Assembly: GCA_936450465.1 (NCBI GenBank)
Contig: OW388297.1
Location: 27,112,387 to 27,176,386 of the forward strand
Direction: 5' to 3'
Source of the DNA: Gibbula magus
Taxonomy: Eukaryota > Mollusca > Gastropoda > Trochida > Trochidae
Length of the DNA stretch: 64,000 nt
The translations under genes and the position numbers were made by a program. Shown in pieces: positions 51,123 to 64,000 of the stretch (positions within the stretch are counted from its first letter, which is position 1; each line of letters starts with the position of its first letter). The notes under the pieces were generated by a model, which saw only the letters and a program-made list of their open reading frames with translations, made no database searches and was not told where the DNA came from.

Positions 51123-51520
51123 CATAACCTTCACCTTTACCTTCGATCCTTTCCAGAACCCTCACACTTACCATAACCTTCACCTTTACCTTCGATCATT
51201 TCCAGAACCCTCGCACTTACCATAACCTTCACCTTTACCTTCGATCATTTCCAGAACCCTCACACTTACCATAACCTTCACCTTTACCTCCGATCATTTC
51301 CAGAACCCTCACACTTACCATAACCTTCACCTTTACCTTCGATCATTTCCAGAACCCTCACACTTACCATAACCTTCACCTTTACCTCCGATCATTTCCA
51401 GAACCCTCACACTTACCATAACCTTCACCTTTACCTTCGATCATTTCCAGAACCCTCACACTTACCATAACCTTCACCATTACCTTCGATCATTTCCAGA
51501 ACCCTCACACTTACCAAAAC
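51123..51520. repeat. 49-bp tandem satellite adjoining the telomere-like repeat
   Basis: Eight units of 'cataaccttcacctttacct' + 'tcgatcatttccagaaccct' + 'cacacttac', period exactly 49 bp (51123 to 51172). The first half of each unit resembles the degenerate telomeric variants next door. Units are highly similar to each other, with tcg/ccg and cgc/cac differences, so the expansion is recent. Confidence 0.95.
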
Positions 51521-54339
51521 AATAACTCAACCTATACCTTACCATTACCCTCACAACCTTGACCAAAAACATTAATCAAAACCCTACCATGATCCAAAGC
51601 AATTAGCCTCACCAAAACCATCAATTAAAAACCTTTAAGGTTCACCGGCACACTGATTGGATAAAGGTGCCCCTGAAACTAGGAGGATTAAAATCCTTAA
51701 TGATCCTAGCTCCAGCATACGTTTTATATAAGTCCCTGTCTCATGGTCGACTTCTTTAACTTGGAACTGGTGATGACACACACCTTGCGTCTCTGGTGTC
51801 ATTCAAAGTGAAGTTCTCACATCTTTTAGATTTGCATTGAGTCATTACGAGTCTATAATAACGAATGTTCTTTTCAATTTGATTATATTTTAGAATAAAA
51901 CGATAAATGTTGAAAGGCATCTGGAGAGAAATAATTAACAGGTTGACTGACAGGCTTTGATCGTCGGCACAAAACAATTTATTTGACCATTCTACTTTTA
52001 AATTATTGTAACGCCAGATCAATTTCAGATTGAATCGAATTATCTTGTAGTGTTATAATTGGAGGACCTCTCACACGACACAACAATTACACCCAGCTTT
52101 CACCTCACTGACTTCATGCTCGTATGCCCAACCTTCAATGCATTAGTTACATGGCAGATAGTAACAATAGCGTATGGGTTTCTTCATCAAACTCTCATCG
52201 AGGACACACGGAGGAGCCAGGGATTGTCCTTCTTGCAGTGACCTCTGACCTGAGGTCAACTCAAACCGTGACCTGATTCACGTGACTTGAACGTAACCAG
52301 TCACGAAGCTAATCGGCCGTTGTTTCGTATTTGCATAATCCGGAGTCTGTATTCGGAGAGAGAAATTAAATCCATTGTCCTCGTCCAGTTCTAAATAAGC
52401 ATTCGTTATTGGGGAAATCTGTTACTAGTTAGCGCCAGTTTGTATTGGAAGAGGAGAGGGCTGTCCCAGGTGTTGGCTGAGACGTCTGCAGGGGCTCCAC
52501 ACGGGGGTGCTCCAGGGCAGCCATTTTACGTTTCACCCATTATGATATCAGGATGAAAGTAACATAAGCTTTGCCATGTATTGATCGTATGTATACGTAC
52601 GAGGGAAGAGATGCGCAATTTGAATAATGCCATTTGTCTAAGTTGGTACCACGAGCCTTACAGCGCATGTTCCAGACTGTCGCAGGGATCTACAATGACT
52701 TAAATCTGACCGTTACCCTTCCAAAACAGGTAGTCAGCTGTCTTTTTGGATTAACAGATGTACATTTTGAATAAAACCACTGTCCAAATTCGTATCATAA
52801 GTATCGCAACTAGTGTAGCATGTGGCACTATTCGGTATCTTTTGTCAAATCATAATCAACTCTGAAACCTAAACTTTGGCAGTTTTAATAATTTTGGAAA
52901 TTGTTCGATGCCATCTTATTTCAAAACTTTGAAACTGTTCTTCGGCTTGAATTGCGTGTATATTCAGGTAGCTATATAGACTTGCTTACGTACAATTATA
53001 ATCGCGATCGCTTCCAGCAATTCCGGGGTACTGCTGTACCAGACTGACTGCAGATGTACATTGCATTTCTGTTTCATTTTTACTGGACGTTGTATTAGCT
53101 GCAATAATGAAGAGATATATGAGACCTAAGTTCACCCTCGTGTAGAGCCTCCTAATTTGTTTATTGTATGAAGGAGATTGGATGGCGGTGTCCACTCAAA
53201 ACTGTCCTCTTCATCTCATGGTCAGCTGCCCGTCACTGATGGGGATGAGATGACTTGTGGGGGACGCTATCTCCCCCAGTCCCCCCAAAGAGCCCCTCTT
53301 CTCCAACCCCATCTTCTCGGATTGACTTGTGGGTGTCTCTAACTCGCCCGAGGGGACAGCCGAGACAGTGGGTGATTCACTTAGATATAGCCTCTCAAAA
53401 ATAATATTATGATATTGTGGCCTAGCTAGTATATTGACAAGTGAAAGGGGGCCTTAATTTATATGTTTTGAATCAATATTATGGTAATGGAGGGAGTTAT
53501 AATTGATATTGAAAAGGAAACAAAATGCTAGAGACATCTCTCTCTGGACGAAGGAGTTTCCCATAGCTCATAATCGATAAGGTGAAGATTTTGTTACAAG
53601 ACACCGCGTGATGATGATGCCTTGAGACCGTCTTTGATTAGTCAATACCTGACTCGTATCAAATCAACTAACTTATTTTTCAATATACAAACATTTCTTC
53701 AAGTTATGTTTGTCTAGTTCTGAAAGCAAACCTGACAAATATCTTGTATCAAACTATTTTATCCGAGTCCAATTCAGAGCTGAACTAACACACATTTCAA
53801 CGACATAACATGTGAATTACCATAAAGAATAGTTAAGTACACAATATTTTATTTCACGTTAAGGCACACTGGGAACACATTAAATAACCATCAGACAGCT
53901 TTTTCTACAAATTTATCGTTTCTTAATCATTTAATTATTTTGAATAATATGATACAAAAATAAACTGAAAAAAAACGAAGAACAAGTTAGACATAACATA
54001 ATACTACGAATCAATCCCTACATAATAATCGAGGAAGTGTATGGACACTGACATTCCACATCTAACAACGATTATCATTTTCAAATGAAAACTAAAAGAA
54101 TCTAGACAAAAGATTTTCAAACTTAATGAGTTTTCTTTCATTTTCTCAGACAGTCTGTCTACAGATGAAATATTGGCTATATAACGGATCTTGAGCACAG
54201 AATTATAATAGTATTGAATAACAAAATCATATATTATCATTATGAACTTATTATTCTAACAGTAGCAGATGATAACAGTCATCAACTTTTCATAGTCATA
54301 GAATATCTTTATGTCTCATAAATGACATTGTCAAGCCAG
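51521..54339. other. Non-coding region with two GC-richer islands
   Basis: No gene recognised. Islands at about 52230-52560 and 53200-53370 are GC-richer. The latter repeats 'gacttgtggg' twice (about 53252 and 53323). Open frames are short and lack domains. Confidence 0.45.
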
Positions 54340-56410
54340 TATTTCATGTTTTAATGTTCCCATCCTCTGCACCAGATCACCCATAGTCTTTAATGATTTA
54401 ATGTTCCCATCCACTACACTAGATCATTCTTGGTCTTCAATGAATTACTGTTCCAATCATCTACACTGGAACATCCTTGGTCTTCAATGATTTAATGTTC
54501 CCATCCACTACACTAGATCATCCTTGGTCTTCAATGATTTACTGTTCCCATCCTCCATACTATAGATCATCCACAGTATTTAATGATTTAATGTTCCCAT
54601 CCTCTGCACTAGATCATCCTCATCCCTCAAGGATTTAATGTTCCAATAATCTACATTGGAACATCCTTGGTCTTCAATGATTTAATGTCCCCATCCTCTA
54701 TACTCTAGATCATTCACATTCTTCAATGATTTAATGTTTCCACCCACTACACTAGAACATCCTTGGTCTTCAATGATTTAATGTTCCCATCCTCCATACT
54801 ATAGACCATTCACAGTCTCCCTTGATTAAATGTTCCCATCATCTACATCACTGAAACATCCATTGTCTTCAATGATTTAATGTTCCCATCTTTTACACAA
54901 GATCATACTCAGTCTTCAATGATTTAATGTTCAAATCCTCTACACTAGAACATCCTTGGTCTTCAATGATTTAATGTTCCTATCCTCTACACCAGATCAT
55001 CCTCAGACTTCAATGATTTAATTTTCCCATCCTCCATACTATAGACCATTCACAGTCTCCCTTGATTAAATGTTCCCATCATCTACATCACTGAAACATC
55101 CATTGTCTTCAATGATTTAATGTTCCCATCTTTTACACTAGATCATTCTCAGTCCTCAATGATTTAATGTTTCAATCATCTACACTAGAACATTCTTGGT
55201 CTTCAATGATTTAATGTTCCTATCCTTTACATCAGATCATTCACAGTCACCCTTGATTTAATGTTCTCATCCTCTACACTAGATCATTCACGGTCTCTCT
55301 TGATTCAATGTTCCCATCATCTACAGTGGACCATTCACAGTCTTCAATGAGTTAATGTTCAAATCATCTACACCAGATCATCCTCATCCCTCAATGATTT
55401 AATGTTCCCATCCTCTACACTGGAACATCCATGGTCTTCAATGATTTAATGTTCCCATTATCCATACTATAGATCATTCACAGTCTCCCTTGATTTAATG
55501 TTCCCATCATCTACATCACTGAAACATCCTTGGTCTTCAATGATTTAATGTTCCCATCTTTTACACCAGATCATCCTCAGTCTTCAATGATTTAATGTTC
55601 AAATCATCTACACTGGAACATCCTTGGTCTTCAATGATTTAATGTCCCCTTCCTCTACAGTAGACCATTCACAGTCTTCAAATATTAATGTTCCCATCTT
55701 TTACACCAGATCATCCTCAGTCTTCAATGATTTAATGTTACCATCCTCTACGCTAGAACATCATTGGTCTTCAATGATTTAATATTCCCATCCTCTATAC
55801 TATAGATCATCCACAGTCTTCAATGATTTAATGTTCCCATCATCTACACTAGAACATCATTGGTCTTCAATGATTTAATATTCCCATCCTCTATACTATA
55901 GATCAGTCACAGTCTTCAATTATTTAATGTTCCCATCATCTAAATTAGAACATCCCCAGTCTTTAATGATTGAATGTTCCCATCCTCTACACCAGATCAT
56001 TCACAATCTTCAATGATTTAATGTTCCAATCCTCTACACCAGATCATCCTCAGTTCTCAATTATTTAATGTTCCCTTCCTCTACACAAGAACATCATTGG
56101 TCTTCAATGTTTTTATGTTTCTATCCTCTACACCAGATCATTCACAGTCTCCCTTGATTTAATATTCCCATCCTCTACACTAGATCATCCTCATTACTCA
56201 ATGATTAAATGTTCCAATTATCTACACTGGAACATCATTGGTCTTCAATGATTTAATGTTCCCATCCTCTACACTAGAACATCCTTGGTCTTCAATGATT
56301 TAATGTTCCCATCCTCTATATCATTCACAGTCACCCTTGATTTAATATTCCCACCCTTTACACTAGAACATCCCCAGTCTTCCATGATTCAATGTACCCA
56401 ACCTATAGCC
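54340..56410. repeat. 47-48-bp tandem satellite, about 2.1 kb
   Basis: About 43 diverged units on the theme 'tcttcaatgatttaatgttc' + 'ccatcctctacactagatca' + 'tcctcag'. Common variants are 'acactggaacatccttgg' and 'atactatagaccattcacag'. Pairs of variants alternate, and a longer block spanning about 54790-54900 recurs at about 55030-55140, showing higher-order duplication. No frame is conserved across units. Confidence 0.96.
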
Positions 56411-59400
56411 CCCTCAGAGTTTCAAAGAAAACATGCATTTGCCTTCACCCGCCCCTGGTTCATGTAAAGCAATACAAATCCTCTCGCGATACCCTCCCAA
56501 AAGTTAAAACAAGGGTTGTTTTTCATTAGGGAACTTTGTTTGCATACCAACTCTTGTCGCATGTATATATTGTTTTCTTTCAACAAGAATTAGTAGATCA
56601 AGAGGGCGGGGTATGTTTGCGAGCGAATTCCAACTACACTACATGTGCCAGTTGAGAGTGGACATTGTTGTCACTCGTGAATGATGTGGCGCAAACCCAC
56701 CAAACAAACATCTTTGATCAACCATTGCTCAACCAGAAACTGACGGTCTGTCTCAAAGTTTGGAATTTATTATATGTTTTGATGAAGACATTTACAAAGT
56801 TCATCTTGTCTTTCAGATAGCAGTCACAATTGTTGTCTGACATTACAGACACGAATGGTTCAATATGACCCCGAGTCTCATCTTCAGGATCTAAAAGAAA
56901 GAATCTTGTTCCGATATATCGACCCGCAAGTGGTGAATTAACGGGAGGTAATATCTCGCTTATCTCCAATCAATCCTCGACCAATAGCACCTCACTTAGA
57001 GAAGTTCCAGCCAATCACAGCTCATATCCACTGAAGGCAGAGTTTCCAGCCTCCGCGCACTAATCGTCCTATGGTCGTGCCTCGGCTGTGCCGGATTCGT
57101 GCTTCCTCGAAGAAATGTCTGATAATTGAAAATCTAATCTCATGTTTGACGTGACTCGCCCGCGTTTGTTTATTTCCTAGGGACTTTCGCTGATAGCCGT
57201 TGTCACTTAGCGTTAATGAACCGTCCCCCTCTTAGAGGGGCACTTTGTTTCTGGGCGGCAGGATAGGGAGTCGACGTGCAGGGGTGTGGCCAGGGTAATT
57301 GTGCGCCGCGGGATCTTTGATCTGATCCGTGAAGCAATTAAACAAATAATTCGAAGCGCACATCTCCCCCCTAGAGCAGACGAGACGTAACCGGATAGGT
57401 CAGAAGTGAACAAGCGGATAGAGGACCCAGGCGGTATGGTAACGCCGGGTGATGATAGGGTGTCTCGTCTTTACTAAACAAACAGTTCTGAATGGTCTTG
57501 TTTGAATGTAGGCACTACAAAACTCAAATACGTAAATGAGTTGCAGTGTGATATCGTTCACCGATAACCCTCCAGAATCTAGAATATTGACCTTAGGGGT
57601 TTACCGTTTATGATACGGACAGATCAACTTCAGATTTCTTTATGTAGGATCATATCACTAAATACGAAACGCAGCTTTCCTCTCCGTGTTTGTCGGCTCG
57701 AGGCCTCGTTCTGAAGTAAGATCGGCGACGCCCGGATGCACAAGATTTTGGCGGGAATGAGAGAGGAGCGCTGTAGGCAAAATGTAACACAACCATCTAC
57801 TGGGTGGCGGTCTTATTCTGAACATGTTTATTACACAACAAGCCAAATTAGCGAGTTTTGTTTACGCAATCACGTTGATATTGTCAAGACAATAATGACA
57901 TCCTAGTTACCGCGCTCTGTTGCTATGGTATCACATGACAAATGCAGCCGAGGCGCATCGGCAAAAAGCGTAATGATCCGTCAGATAAATATTGTTAAAG
58001 TTAAGCCTATATTATGCGCTAGCGAACCGTTACTTACTGACGAGCCCGCGGATGTGCTGTGTTTGTATAGCTAACTGATCGGGACTGGCAAAACGTAAGA
58101 AAATCCTTTTATAAACATGTAGTTAGGGAAAGCGATTAGCGGCAGTAATTGGGCTTTGTTGAGGGTTTCTAATCGTGGGAAATTACCGGATTTCATGCTT
58201 TCCATTGAGGAAGTAACACTTTGAATTGACAATATCACTCCAGTTGTTTGCGCTGTATATATATCCCACCTTATGTGTTGTATTCATCAGTGCAACCCCC
58301 TTCACTCCTTACTCAGTTCTCACTTAACGTTATAAAAAGAAACGATACGTGACTTTTAAATCCACGGGTAATGAAAATGACTGAAAAGGGCTATCTCTAA
58401 GGGTCAACTAAAGTAATTCTAAGTGTTTGAAACATTTTCTGTTCATGTTACTGAAAAAAAAAGTTTTCTAAAAATGTCGGTTCGGAAAGATAAGAAATTG
58501 AAAAGAGACGTTTGCCTTGGTTTCTGACGTCCTACGGTGACGATGCGTCGACGAATTAAAATCCAACGAGGTAAATTAGGTTGCCAGCATCTTCAATTCA
58601 TTACATTTCTACATTTCATAAGTTTTTTAAACATAATTGCCAAACATTCTGGCTAGAATCTAGGTCGAAAAACCTATTTGAGCACCCCATGTATGTTTGA
58701 ACAGACATTAAATAATCATACCCTGATGTGAGAACTTCTTTACAAAACCTGTATTATCAAACATATAATCGACTTAATCCGACAGCAGTATTTCAGTTTT
58801 ATATTTATTTATTTTTTTTAAAAATTGATGGCGTTTCTTTTGCATATGCGTTTTATGAGGATATTTAGAACTTTGTAGTTCTCTTCTTTTGAGGTATGAA
58901 GTGGTTCTGCTTTACAGAGACACGAGAATCGTCGCCTATACAGAATAAAGAAGTTATACATCCATATATATTTATCACCCCAAACCAATAAAAGGGGTTC
59001 TTTTACTTCGTTTGTAACTTGCATGGAGGTGAATAGAAAGTAAAATTAATCAGTTCATATGTTGATGATAGAGAACTTACAGTTATGAAACGATGTATTT
59101 ACATGAATGTGTCTCATTTTAACTTGTGTATACCTCTATGAAGATGACTTATCAAGTAAAACTGAGAACAACCTAATCAATAATCACTTGCTTTGTTCTT
59201 CTTTGAAAACAGGTTATCTTCTTGACATGATATTGTAACAGTATAAAAGAAAATGTTTATATAATATTCACAGATACTTAGGAATACCCAAACGCGAAAA
59301 TGATAAACGTGATCAACAATTCAGTTCAAAATATTTCGATGAAATAAAGAATCCTTCTGACTCAGTGTATATATGCAATCTCATATACACTGATGAACAA

Positions 59401-60844
59401 AGAAAAGTCACCATATCTAATAATATAAAACGAAATACTGCTGCTCGAGAACATCCAATTTGATTGTCTCACATGTTTTGTAAAGAAGCATTTAATTGAT
59501 AAAATATATTATCGACATAAATAATTCCTATGTAAATGTATACATCTGATGGGAAATATAAACATCAAAATAAAGATAATGTTTTAAAAATTCAAATGTA
59601 TAGTTTATTTGACTTCTGAAGATATGTCGTACCTGTTTCAATCGTATCTAACACTCGTACATAGATTGGAATATCTTGTATTTTGTATGGTGACGTTTCT
59701 TGTTCGTAAGTTTACTTCAGTCTCTCGTGGGCAAGCGGACTGGTATATAGTTTAAATATTTGATAAATGTCTGTATTGTCTTTTATTGTAAGAGAACTTT
59801 GAGAAAACAATTTCTCCCTCGTTAAAATTAAACTGTGTTCCGTGACATGATGAATCTGCTCCGTATATATATTCTACATTATTATATCAACATCTGTTGC
59901 AATACGACTTAATAATGAATATATGTTTTTATTTATGCACATTATAACATTAAATAACTTTTAATCTTTGAAACTTATAAAATTTCAATTTAGAAAATCA
60001 TATTTGAGAAATGATACTATAGGAGTCCAAGTTTTCGCTCTTGTGACGTTCTTGAAGTCTCTATACTTAGGGCAAATCCTTCTTTTTATTGACATAAATA
60101 GAAAGCTCTTGTCACACATTCTTGATTTTAATCACATGAAATTCGGGAATATGGTATTTTAATGAATTTATTAACCTTGAATACTAAATTGTTGAACAAA
60201 TTTGCTCACCAAAAAGAAATTGAAAAACCATGCATGTTCGTTGAGGACCACTGTATTTGTACCCCAAATGCAGCAAATATTACACACATATTCCCCCTGA
60301 AAAAGCGCAATAAAAGTATTCTAATTTATTACTATTATACTCATGATCAAAAAGACAGAATATAGTTGTAATTTGTATTTTATTTTGTATATTTATCTAC
60401 AATCATGTTCAAGATGCAAATAAATCCTGTAGTTACTATATATATATATTAATAATGATATAATTCGGATTTTCGAAATACGAATATAACCCTTCACATA
60501 TGCGCAAATTAGTCAATAACACTATGATGGTGTTGTATCGGTAAACATTCTTATCAAAAGGTGAAAATTGTGGTAAAACAAATTTAAATTTAAAGTTCTA
60601 GTTTAAAAAGTACATATAATTAACGTAAATTATACTTAAAAAACATAAACACAGTTGTTCTTTATTTACAAAGCATGTTTATAGTATGCAATGCAATGTG
60701 GTTTGAATTGAATATCAAAATGAAACCGCAATGAGAAACAACAAATATAACACAATGATACCATACTGCATTTCAAAACTTGATATGATGAACATTCTTG
60801 CAGGAACTCTCTTTCTATAATCAGTATGTAGAGTCCCTGACAGT
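56411..60844. other. Non-coding region with a promoter-like CpG-richer island
   Basis: The segment 56970-57440 is GC- and CpG-richer than its flanks and has CCAAT boxes ('accaatag' and 'gccaatca', about 56990-57016), the same style as the Gbx promoter. A second patch is at 57850-58200, with an X-box-like 'gttgctatggtatc' at about 57919. No exon could be tied to either. Sequence from 58560 to 60844 is AT-rich with only chance frames. Confidence 0.45.
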
Positions 60845-61378
60845 TTAAAGGCGTTGTAGCACAATTTTGGAAAATTATGTTTTCTCAAGTTTGCCATTTA
60901 TTATTTAAGATTACACAATATACTGGTACCTTAAAGGGTAAACAACTCATTACACGACCCGATAAGCCGTATCCATAGAAAACGGCTATCCGTATTGGAA
61001 GAAAATGGTGCGATGTATAAAGCGACAGTGGTATATGTAAATCTTCAATGTGAGAATTTGAGAATTTATGAGAATTTGAGATTTCAGACAGCAAGATGGT
61101 TGATCGTTCCACCATTGTACCATATTTAACTATAAACTTATGTAAACTATATACTCTGGCTGTTTAGGTATCGCTACATCAGTCAGATCATTTGAACTGC
61201 CCTCGAGCGGCCATTTTAGTGTGAACACATTAAAATGGCCGCTCGATGGGAAATGGACTCGCATAGTTTAACCGAACCATGTACATGCGTTATAGAACTT
61301 TTTTTTTTATTGATTCGGGAGTATTATTTAGCCATTGGTAACACTTAATTATTTGTTTTGTGAGAAAATCGTCTTTAA
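60845..61378 (-). mobile_element. Non-autonomous TIR element, copy 2 (inverted)
   Basis: The reverse complement aligns along its length with the element at 31438-31846. Shared parts include the terminus 'ttaaaggcg(t/c)tgtagcac', 'tgcaccattttctt', 'catcttgctgtctga' and 'gtacat(g/t)gttcggtt'. TTAA is present at both outer ends (60845-60848 and 61375-61378). This copy is longer (534 against 409 bp), with extra internal sequence around the 15-bp-arm hairpin at 61204-61245 ('cgagcggccatttta' and its complement). The distal TIR has lost part of the 'gctgtagc' stretch. Confidence 0.8.
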
Positions 61379-61459
61379 GTATTCTTGGCAAACATTTCAA
61401 CATCACCGGACCCCGAACATTTGTTAAACTGAGAATATTCGTAGCTCCTTATAATAGCT

Positions 61460-62080
61460 CCTTATATATAAACAATGTCATGCTATATATTTATATCAGT
61501 CAATATTGTACTGTAGTGTTGAATGTCTATATAATGCCGTGTTTTCATTATATCGGTATTACAATATTGTATTGTAGTGTAGTAGTCATGTTTTATTTAT
61601 ATCGGTTTGCACAACATTTTATTGTAGTGTTAAATGTCTATAATGCCATGTATTATTCACATCAGCCTGTACAATATTGTATTGTATAGTGTTAAATGTC
61701 TATAATGTCATGTTTTATTTATATCGGTTTGCACAACATTATATTGTAGTGTTGAATGTCTATAATGCCATGTATTATTCATATCAGCCTGTACAATATT
61801 GTATTGTATAGTGTTGAATGTCTATAATGCCATGTATTATTCATATCAGCCTGTACAATATTGTATTGTATAGTGTTGAATGTCTATAACGTCATGTTTT
61901 ATTTATATCGGTTTGCACAACATTTTATTGTAGTATTGAATGTCTATAATATAATGTCATGTATTATTCATATCGGTCTGTACAATGTGTTATTGTAGTG
62001 CTGAATGTCTATGTTAATGTCTTGTTTATTAAGGTTTGTAAGACATTGTATTGTAGTGTCGAATAATGTTTTTGTACTAC
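61460..62080. repeat. 62-bp tandem satellite
   Basis: About nine to ten units of 'tgtctataatgccatgtatt' + 'attcatatcagcctgtacaa' + 'tattgtattgtatagtgttg' + 'aa', period 62 bp (tgtctat at 61757, 61819 and 61881). Units alternate between 'catatcagcctgtacaatat' and 'tatatcggtttgcacaacat' types, implying an original dimer of about 124 bp. Edges are degenerate. Confidence 0.93.
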
Positions 62081-64000
62081 GTAAAGGCCAACACGTGACA
62101 GTGTCATATATATATATAGTTTTAGTTCAATGCTAAAACCAATTTTGCTGTATGTTTGTGAACTATATGTATGTGGTTTTGTGAATCTAAATTTAATTTA
62201 TCATGTTCATACTTGTTTTATGAGAAGATTATATTGTCTAGAAGAGTATTCCTTTATACATGTCACACCTGTGTTAACCATTTGGTCAAACCTCATCAAT
62301 TACAACGCTAATGAAATATCTTATATTATTCATCACATTGTATACAATCACCATTATACAAATATTTACAATTATGACTTTTGACACATTCTTCATTTTC
62401 ACCCTCTTGGCCCAAACTGTTCCCCGACAATGCATTCTGCAAGTCTTGAAAGCGCAATTGCAATTTGAAAATCACCTAACATCCAAAGCAAAGCTATCCT
62501 ATATGCATTACTTGTATTGCGCACATCATGCCACCAGCTACCGAGTACCGAATACTGGAATAGGATATATTATCTGAAAGGTAATGTTAATTGTGTTGTA
62601 TTGATGATTTTGATGAATTCCATGTATTTTAGTTGTTCACATTTTACTAAACAAGACATTTTATACATACCACCTGCATTCTTAAAAGGACCAAACATGC
62701 TCAAACTTCAGAAATGTTTCATGTCTAAAACACTGTCTTTATAAAAAATCAAGACCAAAATAATGTTGTAAAATTAAAATGCACATCGTAAATTTTTCCG
62801 GATAATCACTTATCTGTTATAATAATGTTTTCTATAAATTTGTAACTCATATGCCGAGGATCTCGGCTTGAGAGTAGTACAGTTCTCTCCTGCTCTCTTC
62901 TGTTCTGATCAAACAGTTTAATCGTGGCATGTGCAGGATACTATCTGCTTTCCTAAACTCGCACCGTGTTGCCTATTCGCCCAGTCCCGCCCATCTTTAT
63001 CACCTACAAATTAATCTCCACTTACCCACAATGCAGCTGTACTCTACCTGGTGCAGACCACGCCCACTTTATTGAGAGGAAGAAGGAACTAAGCACCCCC
63101 TTCACCTCGAGTAGGTAGATTGTTTCTCAACACTCGATTCATCAATTATGAAAGAGTCTGACAATCACATGTACCGGGTGACACCAGCATCAACTTCAGG
63201 ATGTTCGAGCATCAGTAGACATCACATAAAGCAGCAATCTGTTCGTGAGATCCATGCGTCCCGTGTACGAGTTGGGACTTCACACACTAGCTGCTCGTGG
63301 GACAGGATGCATCTCTATACAGAGGGTTGTCTCACATACCATAGACTGGGTTTCTTATAGAATGTGATTAATATATCATGATATCTACACACAAGTATTC
63401 ACTGATGTATCTTTACATCCAATAGTTTCGTTTGGGATTGCAATGAATAGTCTTTCTATCAACACTTGGGGTTTTATTGACAATTGTGTCCTCGGCAGAA
63501 AGCGACTTACGATGCTGACAATCGAATCATTTCTCTGATGTCAATGATACCATACTGATCAAAATAATAAACAAACGCACATATTTGCGGTAATTCAAAC
63601 GTCTTTACATTGCACTGACTGCGTCGTTCTTGCAGGATGCGTTATGCACCCAGAGTGTGTGTATGCTTGGTTGTGTGTTCAAGGAAACGTAACATTCATA
63701 GCAAAGAAGAATGTAAAGAAACCTCTCACTCCATAAAACCTGTACAAAATGCGTGTAAACAATGCCAATTGATAAGAGGAACAACGTGGTTCAACCCTTT
63801 ACAAATTAAAACTCATATATAGTCATGTTAATTTGATTCAACATACCACATCTACTGACTGTGTAAACGCGTGCGCCATGATGCAATTTTGGGTTAGGTC
63901 TCCGTCTGTCAGTCATGTAACTTCAATTGTTTAAAAATATAAAACTATGAAAAAACATAATATGGGAAACATGGCTTTAATTATATTATGTACAAATATA
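62081..64000. other. Non-coding region to window end
   Basis: Open frames of 60-88 codons have no domain. A GC-richer patch at about 62930-63130 and another at about 63160-63330 could be regulatory or part of a gene beyond the window. No splice-consistent exon is supported. Confidence 0.45.

Noticed and set aside
50856..51134. Val/Arg repeat protein on the minus strand
   Set aside because: Direct translation of the degenerate telomeric hexamer array.

Overview
This is an AT-rich stretch of animal nuclear DNA containing one recognisable protein-coding gene: a Gbx-class (gastrulation brain homeobox) transcription factor on the + strand. It has two coding exons, 13804-14200 and 25656-26137, split by an 11.46-kb intron. 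The splice junction keeps frame (phase 1) and gives a 292-residue protein. The protein has an N-terminal FSIDALM motif, an acidic SSDDN-type linker, a canonical Gbx homeodomain with Q50, and the C-terminal [13 protein letters not shown] / RSQHQQ tail typical of the family.

The organism is probably a marine lophotrochozoan, and a mollusc is my first guess. The Gbx protein is full-length and animal-type. The interstitial telomere-like array is TTAGGG-type, which argues against arthropods (usually TTAGG). Dispersed repeats rich in 'gaccttga / tcaaggtca' and 'tttacggacagac' resemble repeats I associate with molluscan genomes. Species cannot be named from this window, and a deuterostome invertebrate is not excluded.

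Layout. 1-1.3 kb: 32-bp satellite, cut by the window edge. 2.0-3.06 kb: 47-bp satellite with higher-order structure. 3.1-13.4 kb: non-coding upstream DNA with CpG-richer islands, a 22-bp repeat at 10.55-10.83 kb and a forkhead-type palindrome at 10.23 kb. 13.49-13.80 kb: promoter-proximal segment with CCAAT boxes and an E-box. 13.8-26.1 kb: Gbx; its intron holds a 28-bp tandem repeat, a 54-bp-arm inverted repeat, AT-rich degenerate repeats and the decayed 3' end of a non-LTR retrotransposon. 26.1-64 kb: gene desert with a second LINE scrap, two copies of a TIR element with TTAA ends (31.4 and 60.8 kb), a 30-bp satellite (35.1-35.6 kb), a 0.7-kb purine-only tract (40.9-41.6 kb), a CRE-bearing foldback element in tandem duplicate (45.4-46.15 kb) next to another hairpin element, a telomere-like array grading into a 49-bp satellite (50.9-51.5 kb), a 47-48-bp satellite (54.3-56.4 kb) and a 62-bp satellite (61.5-62.1 kb).

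No tRNA, rRNA, known microRNA, CRISPR array or prokaryote-type operon was found. Most open frames in the window are short and are chance or repeat-derived. The overall picture is a developmental regulatory gene alone in a large non-coding domain, where CpG-richer islands are the best candidates for cis-regulatory elements. I found no undescribed multi-gene system. All coordinates come from reading the sequence by eye; no alignment or folding was run.
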